From Mordavella massiliensis (GTDB lineage Bacteria > Bacillota > Clostridia > Lachnospirales > Lachnospiraceae), in NCBI RefSeq assembly GCF_016902415.1, contig NZ_JACJLV010000005.1:1-64000 (forward strand): a stretch of 64,000 bases of DNA. The letters are read 5' to 3'. The notes beneath the pieces were generated by a model. That model was given only the letters and a program-made list of their open reading frames with translations, was not told the DNA's origin and did no database searches. The stretch's first letter is position 1, and each line of letters opens with the position of its first letter. A program made the position numbers and the translations under genes. Shown piece after piece: positions 44,148 to 53,025 of this stretch.

Positions 44148-44939
44148 ATGGGCGAAGTAATTGTAATCACATCAGGAAAAGGCGGAGTGGGTAAAACAAC
44201 CACTACCGCAAATATCGGCGCAGGCCTTTCAAAACTGGAGAAAAAAGTGGTTGTGATCGATACAGATCTCGGTCTTCGGAACCTGGACGTGGTAATGGGG
44301 CTTGAAAATCTGATCGTTTACAACCTGGTAGACGTGATCGAGGGTACCTGCAGATTGAAGCAGGCAATGATCCGGGATAAGAGATATGAGAATCTTTATC
44401 TCTTACCGTCTGCGCAGACCCGGGATAAAACAGCCATTTCTCCGGGGCAGATGAAAAAACTGACTTCTGAATTAAAAGAAGAGTTTGACTATATTCTTCT
44501 GGACTGCCCGGCAGGCATTGAGCAGGGCTTCCAGAACGCGATCGCAGGCGCGGACCGGGCCATTGTAGTAACAACTCCGGAAGTTTCTGCCATCCGCGAT
44601 GCGGACCGGATCATCGGCCTTCTGGAAAGCCAGAAGATCCCCAAGACAGATCTGATCATCAACCGGATCCGGATGGATATGGTAAGACGCGGGGATATGA
44701 TGTCTGTAGATGATGTGACAGAAATCCTGTCCGTCCCGCTGATCGGTGCGATCCCGGACGATGAAAAGGTCGTGATCGGCACAAATCAGGGAGAACCGGT
44801 TATCGGACTTGGCGGACCGGCCCAGACAGCATACATGAATATCTGCAGGCGGATCACGGGAGAAGAAGTGCCGTTCCTGGATCTGAATACAGGGAACGGA
44901 TTCTTTTCCAGACTTTCCAGTCTGTTTAAAAAGGATTAG
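44148..44939 (+). CDS. minD: septum site-determining ATPase MinD
   Basis: A 263-residue deviant Walker A ATPase: ITSGKGGVGKTTTTANIGAG at 7-26, DTDLGLRNLDVVMGLEN, and DYILLDCPAGIEQGFQNAI. The C-terminal amphipathic helix (GFFSRLSSLFKKD) is the membrane-targeting sequence. With MinE it positions division; the inhibitor MinC is not encoded between mrdA and minD as it often is. TAGGAGGAAG precedes the ATG. Confidence 0.96.
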   Translation: MGEVIVITSGKGGVGKTTTTANIGAGLSKLEKKVVVIDTDLGLRNLDVVMGLENLIVYNLVDVIEGTCRLKQAMIRDKRYENLYLLPSAQTRDKTAISPGQMKKLTSELKEEFDYILLDCPAGIEQGFQNAIAGADRAIVVTTPEVSAIRDADRIIGLLESQKIPKTDLIINRIRMDMVRRGDMMSVDDVTEILSVPLIGAIPDDEKVVIGTNQGEPVIGLGGPAQTAYMNICRRITGEEVPFLDLNTGNGFFSRLSSLFKKD

Positions 44940-44950
44940 GAGGGCGCGCC

Positions 44951-45163
44951 ATGCAGAAAAGATCTTCTGTATCAATCGCCCGGAATCGTCTGAAGGCGCT
45001 TGTTACTTCCGACAGGGTCAATTGTTCGCCGGCTGCATATGAAGATATCTGCCGGGAACTTTTCGAAACACTGTCAAAATACATGGAACTTACAGAAGAT
45101 AACTTTGATGTAGAGATCAATCGTAATCAAGTCATTATTACATTTTTAGGAGAAGAAACGTGA
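44951..45163 (+). CDS. minE: cell division topological specificity factor MinE
   Basis: A 70-residue MinE, shorter than the 88 of E. coli. The N-terminal MinD-binding helix region (SVSIARNRLKALVTSDR) and the dimerising beta strand-helix (YEDICRELFETLSKYM, then FDVEINRNQVIITFLGEE) are recognisable. It stimulates MinD ATPase and drives its release from the membrane. TTAGGAGGG precedes it; its TGA overlaps the rodA GTG start. Confidence 0.9.
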   Translation: MQKRSSVSIARNRLKALVTSDRVNCSPAAYEDICRELFETLSKYMELTEDNFDVEINRNQVIITFLGEET

Positions 45164-46284
45164 GATTGCCAAATTTCTTAAAACGGTATCACCTGAAAGA
45201 CTATAAAATGAATCTTGTCCTTCTGGTTCTTGCATTGTCCGTGATCGGCGTATTCGTGATCGGCAGCGCGGAACCGGACAATCAGTCCAGGCAGATCATC
45301 GGACTGGCCTTCGGCCTGTTTGTTATGGTGATCGTTTCGCTGATCGATTATGTCTGGCTCATGGATTTTTACTGGCTCATTTACGGCTTTGTCGTTCTGA
45401 TCCTGGGAGCAGTGCTTGTCATAGGAACAGAAGTAAACGGCGCCACCCGCTGGATCAACCTTGGCTTTACCCAGTTCCAGCCTTCAGAGCTTGCAAAAAT
45501 CCTGCTGATCCTGTTTTTTGCCAAATTTATCACTGAACATGAGGACGAGATCAGTGAACCGCGCACCCTGTTGAAATATGCAGTGCTCTGCGGGATCCCG
45601 CTGGCTCTGATCATCGCAGAGCCAAACCTTTCCACAACCATCTGTACAGCCCTGGTTCTGTGTCTGCTGATCTACATCGGCGGACTGAGTTACAAATTTA
45701 TCGGGACGGTTCTGATGATCCTGATCCCGGTGGCGGTGATCTTTTTAAGTATTGTGGTACAGCCAAACCAGCCATTCCTGAAAGATTATCAGCAGGAACG
45801 TATCCTGGCCTTTCTGGAGCCGGAAAAGTATGCAAGCGACGGCGCCTATCAGCAGCGAAATTCCGTCATGGCCATCGGCTCCGGACAGCTGACCGGTAAA
45901 GGACTTAATAATACGACGACCGAATCTGTCAAGAACGGGGACTTCATCCTGGAGCCCAGTACAGACTTTATTTTCGCTATTGTAGGGGAAGAATTAGGTT
46001 TCATTGGAAGTTGTATTATTATTGCTTTATTATTGTTGATTGTGATACAATGTATATTGATTGGAAGACGATCGCAGAACCTGTCAGGGCGTATTATCTG
46101 TTGCGGAGTCGGCGGCCTGATAGGGATACAAAGTTTTATTAATATTGGAGTTGCAACACAACTGATTCCAAATACGGGGGTTCCGCTGCCATTTATAAGT
46201 TACGGACTGACCTCTCTGGTCAGCCTCTATATTGGTATCGGTCTTGTCCTAAATGTTGGATTACAGCCGAAAAAATATCAGTAA
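45160..46284 (+). CDS. rodA: RodA peptidoglycan glycosyltransferase (SEDS family)
   Basis: A 374-residue SEDS membrane protein with ~10 helices. The key extracellular loop carries INLGFTQFQPSELAKILLIL, and GEELGFIGSCIIIALLLLI and TGVPLPFISYGLTSLVSLYI are SEDS blocks. It polymerises lipid II glycan strands together with the PBP2 encoded upstream. It starts at GTG with TTAGGAGAAGAAAC and overlaps minE by 4 bp. Position in the mre cluster favours RodA over FtsW. Confidence 0.93.
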   Translation: MRLPNFLKRYHLKDYKMNLVLLVLALSVIGVFVIGSAEPDNQSRQIIGLAFGLFVMVIVSLIDYVWLMDFYWLIYGFVVLILGAVLVIGTEVNGATRWINLGFTQFQPSELAKILLILFFAKFITEHEDEISEPRTLLKYAVLCGIPLALIIAEPNLSTTICTALVLCLLIYIGGLSYKFIGTVLMILIPVAVIFLSIVVQPNQPFLKDYQQERILAFLEPEKYASDGAYQQRNSVMAIGSGQLTGKGLNNTTTESVKNGDFILEPSTDFIFAIVGEELGFIGSCIIIALLLLIVIQCILIGRRSQNLSGRIICCGVGGLIGIQSFINIGVATQLIPNTGVPLPFISYGLTSLVSLYIGIGLVLNVGLQPKKYQ

Positions 46285-46296
46285 GGAGTGAAGAGC

Positions 46297-46692
46297 ATGA
46301 ATATTGGGCTGATAGCACACGATTCCAAAAAAACACTGATGCAGAACTTCTGTATTGCTTACAGGGGAATCTTAAGCAAACACAATCTGTATGCGACCGG
46401 AACGACCGGACGGCTGATCGAGGAAGTGACGAATCTGAACATCCACAAATATCTGGCCGGGCCGTTAGGAGGCAAGCAGCAGCTTGGCGCCCAGATCGCT
46501 CAGAATGATATTGATGCTCTTATTTTCCTTCGTGAGCCTTCCAACCCAAGGCCTCACGATCCGGATCTCAATGATGTGATCCGTCTGTGCGATATGTACA
46601 ATATTCCGCTGGCAACCAACCTTGCCACAGCGGAGCTGATTATTTTAGCAATTGACAGAGGAGATCTTGACTGGCGTGAAATGTATCGGTAA
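46297..46692 (+). CDS. mgsA: methylglyoxal synthase
   Basis: A 131-residue enzyme turning dihydroxyacetone phosphate into methylglyoxal, a phosphate-sparing glycolytic bypass. The family start is NIGLIAHDSKKTLMQNFCIA, the phosphate loop is ATGTTGRLIEE, and AGPLGGKQQLGAQIAQNDID and FLREPSNPRPHDPD carry catalytic Asp and His. I choose ATG 46297 (GGAG 8 nt upstream) over GTG 46288. It is encoded after rodA in several Clostridia; the reason for the linkage is not clear. Confidence 0.94.
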   Translation: MNIGLIAHDSKKTLMQNFCIAYRGILSKHNLYATGTTGRLIEEVTNLNIHKYLAGPLGGKQQLGAQIAQNDIDALIFLREPSNPRPHDPDLNDVIRLCDMYNIPLATNLATAELIILAIDRGDLDWREMYR

Positions 46693-47683
46693 ATGTTTTG
46701 GTTCTGTTGCGTGGATCCTGGCAGGTGCACTGTGCCTTACCGGCTGTTCTCTTTTTGAACCGGATCCGGTTGTGACAGAATACGAGACACAAACTTATAA
46801 TAAAAATATATATCGGGATCATCTGTTCGCAGAAGATCTCTGTGTTCCGGATGGAAATGTGGAAATGACCGGAGCGCCTGATACCTCAGGTCTTCATGCA
46901 GCCGCTTTATTTGACGTGGAGCAGGCGCAGACAGATTTTTCTTATCAGGTCTATGACCGGCTGTTTCCGGCCAGTACAACAAAGATCATGACTGCCCTTG
47001 TGGCGATTGAATCCGGAGATCTGTCTCAGACGGTAACCGTATCTGAGGCTGCAGCTGCTTCCAGTTTTGCGGCGGATGAATCTGTCTGTGAACTGGAGCT
47101 TGGAGACCAGCTTACTCTTAAGGATCTGCTATACGGTCTGCTTCTTTGCTCCGGCAATGATGCCGCAGTCGCAATTGCCGAAGCAGTAGGCGGTGATGTG
47201 GAAACCTTTGTGGGCATGATGAATGAGAAAGCCGAAGAATTGATGGCAACCTCTACGCATTTTGTAAATCCCCACGGGCTCCATGATGAAAATCATTACA
47301 CAACTGCCTATGATCTGTATCTGATTTTTAACGAATGTATCAAGCACGAGGAGTTTGTCCAGGTGATCAGCGCACAAGCCTATGATCCCCAGATTACCGG
47401 AGCTGACGGCAACCCCAGAAGCGTAGAGTGGGAGCCGACGAATTTTTATGCCACCGGCGAAGCCTCCCGTCCGGAATCCGTCACTCTTGTGGGCGGAAAG
47501 ACCGGTACAACAAAGCTTGCCGGAAATTGTCTGATCCTTCTGAGCAGAGATTCTTCCGACCAGCCGTATATTTCTGTTGTAATGGGGGCGGATTCCAAAG
47601 AACTGTTATATCAGGATATGACGACGATCCTGAACACGCTCCCTGCGGACAACCAGGCAGACGGGCAGCAATCATCACAATAA
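46676..47683 (+). CDS. D-alanyl-D-alanine carboxypeptidase, lipoprotein form
   Basis: A low-molecular-weight PBP (peptidase S11) of ~335 residues that trims D-Ala from peptidoglycan stem peptides. The catalytic motifs are SxxK in FPASTTKIMTALVAIES, SGN in LLLCSGNDAAVAIAEA and KTG in LVGGKTGTTKLAGN. The N-terminus has a lipobox-like ALCLTGC, so it is probably lipid-anchored, unlike DacA with its C-terminal amphipathic helix, which is absent here. The start is uncertain: GTG 46676 with AGAGGAG 12 nt upstream is my choice; TTG 46652 is longer. It overlaps mgsA. Confidence 0.85.
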   Translation: MKCIGKCFGSVAWILAGALCLTGCSLFEPDPVVTEYETQTYNKNIYRDHLFAEDLCVPDGNVEMTGAPDTSGLHAAALFDVEQAQTDFSYQVYDRLFPASTTKIMTALVAIESGDLSQTVTVSEAAAASSFAADESVCELELGDQLTLKDLLYGLLLCSGNDAAVAIAEAVGGDVETFVGMMNEKAEELMATSTHFVNPHGLHDENHYTTAYDLYLIFNECIKHEEFVQVISAQAYDPQITGADGNPRSVEWEPTNFYATGEASRPESVTLVGGKTGTTKLAGNCLILLSRDSSDQPYISVVMGADSKELLYQDMTTILNTLPADNQADGQQSSQ

Positions 47684-47691
47684 CATGCAAA

Positions 47692-47723
47692 AAAGGGGCA
47701 TCTCCGAAGCGGGATACCCCTTT
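47692..47723. terminator. bidirectional terminator between carboxypeptidase and DUF378 gene
   Basis: AAAGGGG-ATC (47692-47702) pairs with GAT-CCCCTTT (47713-47723) with one mismatch and a 10-nt loop. The A-run on its left becomes a T-run for minus-strand transcripts. Confidence 0.8.
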
Positions 47724-47747
47724 CCTCTATTCCAGAAGAATGTATGA

Positions 47748-47948
47748 TTAGGAAGCAGATGTGATTCTTCCATACAGGCTGATCAGGTATAAGCCGCATA
47801 GTCCTACCAGCGTATAGATAATACGTGACAGCCAGGACAGGTTGCCAAACAAAAAGGCGACCAGATCAAAACGGAAGATACCGACCAGAAGCCAGTTGAC
47901 TGCTCCGATGATCACCAGTGTGAGAGCAGTGTAATCAAACCATTTCAT
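47748..47948 (-). CDS. DUF378 small membrane protein
   Basis: A 66-residue protein with two transmembrane helices (TALTLVIIGAVNWLLVGIFR and IIYTLVGLCGLYLISLYG), typical of DUF378/YuzA proteins. The central FDLVAFLFG turn is conserved in the family. AAAAAAGGAGGAATTCAT precedes the ATG on the minus strand. It is a single-gene transcript convergent with the carboxypeptidase gene. Function unknown. Confidence 0.85.
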   Translation of the reverse strand: MKWFDYTALTLVIIGAVNWLLVGIFRFDLVAFLFGNLSWLSRIIYTLVGLCGLYLISLYGRITSAS

Positions 47949-48027
47949 ATGAATTCCTCCTTTTTTGGTATATCGTTAGTATTCTGGTTTTGGTAAAATT
48001 TATTCATTGTCAGATGAGGTTTAGAAA

Positions 48028-49008
48028 ATGCAGGAAGATTTCTTTTATTATCCATATTCCAGTTACCTGAAAAAGAAATATGGCGAAAAAGTATATAAGT
48101 TGCCGGTAAATCTTCCGGTTACCTGTCCAAACCGGGAAAATGGTTCCGGAGGATGCGCTTTTTGTGCGCGGTCAGGGACCGGATTTGAATCCTGTGAAAG
48201 CTGCACGCCGGTAAAAGAGCAGCTTGCGCATGCCCGTGGTATTATTTCCCGCAAATATCATGCAAAAAAGTATATCGCCTACTTTCAGAACTATACCAAT
48301 ACCTATCTGCCGGTTGGAGAGTTTTCCTGCTATTTACAGGAAGCCGCCGGTTTTCCGGACATCGTTGAAATCGCTGTCTCTACCCGTCCCGACTGCATCG
48401 CGCCTCCTTATCTGGAGGTTCTCGACCGGATCCGGAAAGAGTTCGGAGTTCAGATAACGATAGAACTGGGCCTGCAGACCGCAAATTATCATACGCTGCT
48501 ATCCATCAACCGCGGCCATACCCTGGCCGAGCTGATCGACGCGGTTCTTATGATCCGTCCCTATGGATTTGATATCTGCGCTCACGTGATTTTAAATCTT
48601 CCGGGAGACAACTTAAATGACGCCATAGAAACAGCCAGGATCTTGTCCGCTCTGCGAATCGATATTGTTAAGGCACATTCTCTGTATATTGCAAAAAACA
48701 CAAGGTTGTGCGAAGCGTACGAAAATGGTACAATAACTTTATGCTCCAAAGAGGAGTATTTCCGCCGTCTGATCGTATTTCTGGAGCACCTGTCTCCGGA
48801 AACCGCAGTGGAACGTCTTTTCAGCCGGATTCCCGAAAAGGATGCTGTATTCTGTAACTGGGGGACAAGCTGGTGGAAATTAAGAGAAGAACTTCTCTCG
48901 ATCATGGAAGCAGGGCATTATCATCAGGGAAGACGGTTTCATTACCTGAACGGCGCTGCTCTTGCCGGGATCCGGGAAGCGGGATCCGCGTCGCACAGAT
49001 CCGAATAA
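48028..49008 (+). CDS. TIGR01212-type radical SAM protein (YhcC-like)
   Basis: A 326-residue radical-SAM protein. The cluster-binding cysteines are in VTCPNRENGSGGCAFCARSG (C, nine residues, CxxC), near residue 31; EIAVSTRPDCIAPPYLEVL and TIELGLQTANYHTLLSINRG are later barrel strands. YhcC is linked in E. coli to cell envelope or tRNA-independent functions that remain undefined. There is no obvious GGAG close to the ATG (GATGAGG upstream is weak). Confidence 0.85.
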   Translation: MQEDFFYYPYSSYLKKKYGEKVYKLPVNLPVTCPNRENGSGGCAFCARSGTGFESCESCTPVKEQLAHARGIISRKYHAKKYIAYFQNYTNTYLPVGEFSCYLQEAAGFPDIVEIAVSTRPDCIAPPYLEVLDRIRKEFGVQITIELGLQTANYHTLLSINRGHTLAELIDAVLMIRPYGFDICAHVILNLPGDNLNDAIETARILSALRIDIVKAHSLYIAKNTRLCEAYENGTITLCSKEEYFRRLIVFLEHLSPETAVERLFSRIPEKDAVFCNWGTSWWKLREELLSIMEAGHYHQGRRFHYLNGAALAGIREAGSASHRSE

Positions 49009-49026
49009 CAGGGGAGGAAATATACT

Positions 49027-50394
49027 TTGAGCGGTAATAAAATGACAAACATAGAAGTTTATCGCAAAAAATGGCATTTTAATATTGGTATCTTTATATT
49101 TGGGGTAATATTTATCTATCTTGCCGCTACAGTGCTTTTGTATCTTACTGGTAATCACGTATCCATCTATGAGGTCCGGGAAGGTTCGATCCAGAAGGAT
49201 ACGGCATATACAGGACTGATCCTGCGGGAAGAAACGGTTGTAACAGCAGATACCTCCGGTTACGTCAATTATTTCCCGCTGGAGGGAAGTAAAGTAGGCG
49301 CACAGACAAAAGTCTACTGTATGACACCGGATAAGCTGGAATTCAAATCATCCGGTTCGGAGGAAGATACACAAGCACTTTCGGCAGAAGAGCAGGCATC
49401 GGTTCTGCAGCAGACACGAAGTTTCAGCGACAGTTTTGACAGTGATAAATTCAGCGATGTCTATGCTTTAAAGGACAGGGTTTCTACGATTCTGGAAAGT
49501 AAGTCTACTCAAAGCAGGCAGGCACAGCTTGACCAGATGGTGATAGATGGTTCCCAGCAGCTGCAGATCTATAATGCCGCCACGGACGGGATCATCCTGT
49601 TTTCTACAGACGGCTGTGAATCAGTTACCATGGATACCGTCACAGAAGACATGATCAGCAAGGCCGATTATAAGGCGTCTTATCTGCAGAATAATACATA
49701 CGTCAATGCAGGCGATCCTGTGTACAAGCTGGTCCGTTCCGATTTATGGCATATCGTGCTTTTGCTGGATGACGAAACAGCAGAAGAATTGAAAGAGAAC
49801 AGCAGTGTGTCGATCAAATTTTCCAAGGACAATCAAACGGCTGTGGCAAAATTAGAGATCAAGAAAAAAGGCAAGCAAAATTACGCTTTCCTGACCCTGG
49901 ATTCTTCTATGATACGCTATGCCTCTGACCGCTATGTGGATATTGAACTGATCCTGGAAGACCAGTCCGGATTGAAGATCCCGAAATCTTCCGTGATTAA
50001 AAAGGATTTTTATACTGTACCGGAAGATTATCTTTCCAAAAACGGAAGCGGTGTTCTGATCGACGACGGATCTGACAGCGCTAATTTCCAGGAGGCTGAG
50101 GTGTATTACCGAGATAATGAAAACGGTATGATCTATCTGGACGCAGATGCATTGAAAGAAGGAACGGTTCTAAGAAAAGAAGATTCAGAGGATACTTATG
50201 CGCTGAAGGTCAAAGAAACTCTTCGCGGCGTTTATAATATCAATAAAGGATACGCAGAATTCCGGCAGGTGCAGATCTTGTGTGAAAGCGATGAATATTA
50301 CATCGTGGAAAGCGGAAGCGATTACAGTCTGTCGAACTATGACCATATCGCCCTGAGCGGAGAGGGTATCCATGAAAATGACGTGGTTTTCTAG
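49027..50394 (+). CDS. HlyD-like membrane fusion family protein
   Basis: A 455-residue bitopic protein: one transmembrane helix (~21-42, IFIFGVIFIYLAATVLLYLT), then a HlyD-like extracellular domain with the first lipoyl half (ILREETVVTADTSGYVNYFP), a helical hairpin (~115-165) and the second half (YVNAGDPVYKLV). There is no transporter gene beside it; instead it heads the yggS-sepF-ylmH-lspA-rluD operon, so an envelope or division role is as likely as efflux. I accept a TTG start at 49027, with GGAGG 9 nt upstream, over ATG 49042. Confidence 0.75.
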   Translation: MSGNKMTNIEVYRKKWHFNIGIFIFGVIFIYLAATVLLYLTGNHVSIYEVREGSIQKDTAYTGLILREETVVTADTSGYVNYFPLEGSKVGAQTKVYCMTPDKLEFKSSGSEEDTQALSAEEQASVLQQTRSFSDSFDSDKFSDVYALKDRVSTILESKSTQSRQAQLDQMVIDGSQQLQIYNAATDGIILFSTDGCESVTMDTVTEDMISKADYKASYLQNNTYVNAGDPVYKLVRSDLWHIVLLLDDETAEELKENSSVSIKFSKDNQTAVAKLEIKKKGKQNYAFLTLDSSMIRYASDRYVDIELILEDQSGLKIPKSSVIKKDFYTVPEDYLSKNGSGVLIDDGSDSANFQEAEVYYRDNENGMIYLDADALKEGTVLRKEDSEDTYALKVKETLRGVYNINKGYAEFRQVQILCESDEYYIVESGSDYSLSNYDHIALSGEGIHENDVVF

Positions 50395-50422
50395 TACCAG
50401 TATAAAAAGGAGAGATGTTGCT

Positions 50423-51130
50423 ATGCTGCGTGAAAATCTGGAACTCGTAGAAAATAATATCCTGGAAGCCTGCAGGCGTTCCGGCCGCGACAGAAGCGAG
50501 GTGACGCTCATTGCGGTCAGCAAAACGAAGCCCGTCAGCATGCTCCGGGAGGCTTATGATCTTGGGATCCGAACCTTTGGTGAAAACAAGGTGCAGGAAC
50601 TGACTGATAAATACGAGGTTCTGCCTCATGATATTGAATGGCATCTGATCGGTCATCTTCAGAGAAACAAGGTGAAATACATCATCGATAAAGCCGCTCT
50701 TATTCATTCTGTGGATTCCCTGCGTCTTGCAGAGACCATCGAAAAAGAAGCTGCAAAACATCAGATGACCGTCGATATCCTGATTGAAGTCAATGTTGCA
50801 AAAGAAGAGAGCAAATTTGGCCTTATGCCGGAAGAATTAGACGCTTTTGTGGATAAAATCGCTGATTTTCCACACATCCGTGTAAAAGGTCTCATGACAA
50901 TCGCTCCATTTGTTGCTGATCCAGAAGAAAATCGCCCGATTTTCGCCCATTTACGTAAATTATCTGTTGACATAGCGGCAAAAAACATTGATAATATTAC
51001 TATGAGCATTTTGTCAATGGGTATGACCAATGATTATCAGGTGGCCATTGAAGAAGGCGCCACAATGGTTCGTGTAGGAACCGGTATTTTTGGCGCACGT
51101 GATTATGCTCAACAAGGAAACGTAAGATAG
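50423..51130 (+). CDS. YggS family PLP homeostasis protein
   Basis: A 235-residue PLP-binding TIM-barrel protein (YggS/PLPBP). LIAVSKTKPVSMLREAYD contains the PLP lysine, FGENKVQELTDKYEVLP and IEWHLIGHLQRNKVKYI follow, and LSMGMTNDYQVAIEEGATMV with RVGTGIFGARDY forms the phosphate site. It buffers free PLP and has no known catalysis. I choose ATG 50423 (AAAGGAG ~10 nt upstream). It lies directly before sepF, the common arrangement in Gram-positives. Confidence 0.93.
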   Translation: MLRENLELVENNILEACRRSGRDRSEVTLIAVSKTKPVSMLREAYDLGIRTFGENKVQELTDKYEVLPHDIEWHLIGHLQRNKVKYIIDKAALIHSVDSLRLAETIEKEAAKHQMTVDILIEVNVAKEESKFGLMPEELDAFVDKIADFPHIRVKGLMTIAPFVADPEENRPIFAHLRKLSVDIAAKNIDNITMSILSMGMTNDYQVAIEEGATMVRVGTGIFGARDYAQQGNVR

Positions 51131-51141
51131 GAGATTTAGTG

Positions 51142-51696
51142 ATGGGAGTATTAGACAAGTTTCTTGATATCATGAAACTGAACGACGGAGACGATTACGA
51201 CGACGATTTCTTCGATGATGATTATGAGGATGATTACGAAGAGGAAAAACCGAAAAAAAGTCTCTTTGGCGGACGCCCCAAAAAATATGAAGAAGAAGAG
51301 GATGAAGAGGAAAGCTACGAAGTGGCTCCAAGATCCTCCAGAAGTTCTTCTCATTCCAGCAATAAAGTAACTCCGATGCGCCAGCCGGCAAGAAGAAATA
51401 ACGTAAGCATGGAAGTCTGTGTGATCAAACCGACTTCTGTAGATGATGCCAGAGAGATTACAGAGACTCTGTTAAGCGGACGTACTGTAATCCTGAACCT
51501 GGAAGGTCTGGATCTGGAAGTTGCCCAGCGCATCATTGATTTTACTTCAGGCGCTACTTATGCGATCAGCGGTAATCTTCAGAAGATTTCCAATTATATC
51601 TTCCTGGTAACACCAACGAATGTTGATATTTCCGGAGATCTGCAGGATCTTCTGAATACTTCCTTTGATGCATCTTCCATGCGCACCAGGTTTTAG
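51142..51696 (+). CDS. sepF: cell division protein SepF
   Basis: A 184-residue FtsZ-membrane linker. The N-terminal MGVLDKFLDIMKLND is the membrane-binding amphipathic helix; an extremely acidic linker follows (~13-65, DYDDDFFDDDYEDDYEEEKP), then the C-terminal SepF domain (~85-170) with VCVIKPTSVDDAREITETL, GRTVILNLEGLD and DFTSGATYAISGNL. It assembles rings that bind the FtsZ tail. I use ATG 51142 (GGAG 8 nt upstream). Confidence 0.94.
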   Translation: MGVLDKFLDIMKLNDGDDYDDDFFDDDYEDDYEEEKPKKSLFGGRPKKYEEEEDEEESYEVAPRSSRSSSHSSNKVTPMRQPARRNNVSMEVCVIKPTSVDDAREITETLLSGRTVILNLEGLDLEVAQRIIDFTSGATYAISGNLQKISNYIFLVTPTNVDISGDLQDLLNTSFDASSMRTRF

Positions 51697-51699
51697 GAA

Positions 51700-52458
51700 A
51701 TGACAAAAGAGGAACTGCTTCTCCAGAAGCGATTCGTGGAGTTATCCAAGACCGCATTCAACCGCGGTATTGTAATGTTTTCAGATTTCTTGAATCTGAA
51801 CGAATTAAATATTTTACATACGACTCCGAAGGCAATGTTTTCTTCCCGTTATGAGACATTCGGAGGCTATGGATTATCAGAGCGTCAGATGGCTGCATTT
51901 CTACCTGATGCTCTTTATTATGAGTATCAATATCCGATCACAGCTCTGGAGATCCGGCCTGCAGCGCCTAAATTTGCCGAAGCGCTGACGCACCGGGACT
52001 ATCTTGGCGCTGTTATGAATCTGGGAATAGAACGGTCAAAACTGGGGGATATTCTCACTTATGAAGATGCAGCAGTTCTTTTTGTAAAAGAAGAACTGGC
52101 TTCCTACATTACAGAACAACTTTCCAGAGTCCGGCATACGGTTGTAAAGACAACGGTTCTTCCTTCTTTTCAGGAAGACTATGAGCCCAAATATGAGACC
52201 ATCAGGGGAACGGTTCCTTCCATTCGTCTGGATACCGTCCTTTCCCTTGCATTTCCCATGTCCCGGAGCAAGATCACGGACTTTATTGAGGGCGGAAGAG
52301 TGTTTGTGAATGGAAGACTGATCACCAGCAACGGATACCGCCTGAACAGCGGAGATTATATTTCTGTCCGGAAAATGGGGCGGATCATGTATGAAGATAT
52401 CATTTCCGGCACGAAAAAAGGACGCTTTCTGATCTCCGTCAGGAAGTATGGCTCATAA
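51700..52458 (+). CDS. ylmH: YlmH S4-domain RNA-binding protein
   Basis: A 252-residue protein of the YlmH family: an N-terminal ~170-residue domain (ELSKTAFNRGIVMFSDFLNL, LGAVMNLGIERSKLGDIL) and a C-terminal S4 RNA-binding domain (RLDTVLSLAFPMSRSKITDF, then VFVNGRLITSNGYRLNSGD). YlmH binds ribosome/peptidyl-tRNA complexes in quality control in Bacillus, and ylmH mutants show division phenotypes. It starts 3 bp after sepF. Confidence 0.92.
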   Translation: MTKEELLLQKRFVELSKTAFNRGIVMFSDFLNLNELNILHTTPKAMFSSRYETFGGYGLSERQMAAFLPDALYYEYQYPITALEIRPAAPKFAEALTHRDYLGAVMNLGIERSKLGDILTYEDAAVLFVKEELASYITEQLSRVRHTVVKTTVLPSFQEDYEPKYETIRGTVPSIRLDTVLSLAFPMSRSKITDFIEGGRVFVNGRLITSNGYRLNSGDYISVRKMGRIMYEDIISGTKKGRFLISVRKYGS

Positions 52459-52491
52459 TAAACAAGTTATATCATAAATCTGGAGGAACTT

Positions 52492-53025
52492 ATGCAGATC
52501 ACAAAACAAAGATGTGTCGTTTGTTTGAAAGCGCTTGCCGCCGCATTCGGGCTTGTTTTATTCGATCAGATCACAAAACTGATGGTAGTGGAAAATCTGA
52601 AGGACCAGAGTCCTTTTGTACTCCTGGATGGTATTTTTGAACTCCGGTATCTGGAGAACAGAGGGGCCGCTTTTGGAATTTTTCAGGGCTGGCAGTTTTT
52701 CTTTATCATCAGTGCCGTATTCATTACAGCAATCGTTGTATGGCTTTTTTGGAAAATTCCCCTGGAGCCCCGTTTTCTTCCGCTGCAGATCTGTGCTGTC
52801 CTGATTTTCTCCGGCGCGTGGGGAAATTGTATCGACAGGATAAGTCTGGGGTATGTCGTGGACTTTTTTTATTTTGTACTCATAGATTTCCCCATCTTTA
52901 ACATTGCAGATATTTATGTCACGGTTGCGGCATTTGCCCTTGTTCTTTTGTTATTCTTTTATTACAAGGAGGAAGATTTTGAAAGAATACTTCACCATAG
53001 AAAGCCAGGAAGGGGAACGGATTGA
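52492..53025 (+). CDS. lspA: lipoprotein signal peptidase II
   Basis: A 177-residue aspartic membrane protease cleaving lipoprotein signal peptides. Four helices are present. The conserved FELRYLENRGAAFGIFQ block and the catalytic aspartates in GNCIDRISLGYVVDFFYF and FPIFNIADIYVTV are intact. TCTGGAGGAACTT precedes the ATG. Its substrates in this window include the lipoproteins at 2257 and 7607 and possibly the carboxypeptidase at 46676. It overlaps the rluD-like start by 47 bp. Confidence 0.95.
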   Translation: MQITKQRCVVCLKALAAAFGLVLFDQITKLMVVENLKDQSPFVLLDGIFELRYLENRGAAFGIFQGWQFFFIISAVFITAIVVWLFWKIPLEPRFLPLQICAVLIFSGAWGNCIDRISLGYVVDFFYFVLIDFPIFNIADIYVTVAAFALVLLLFFYYKEEDFERILHHRKPGRGTD

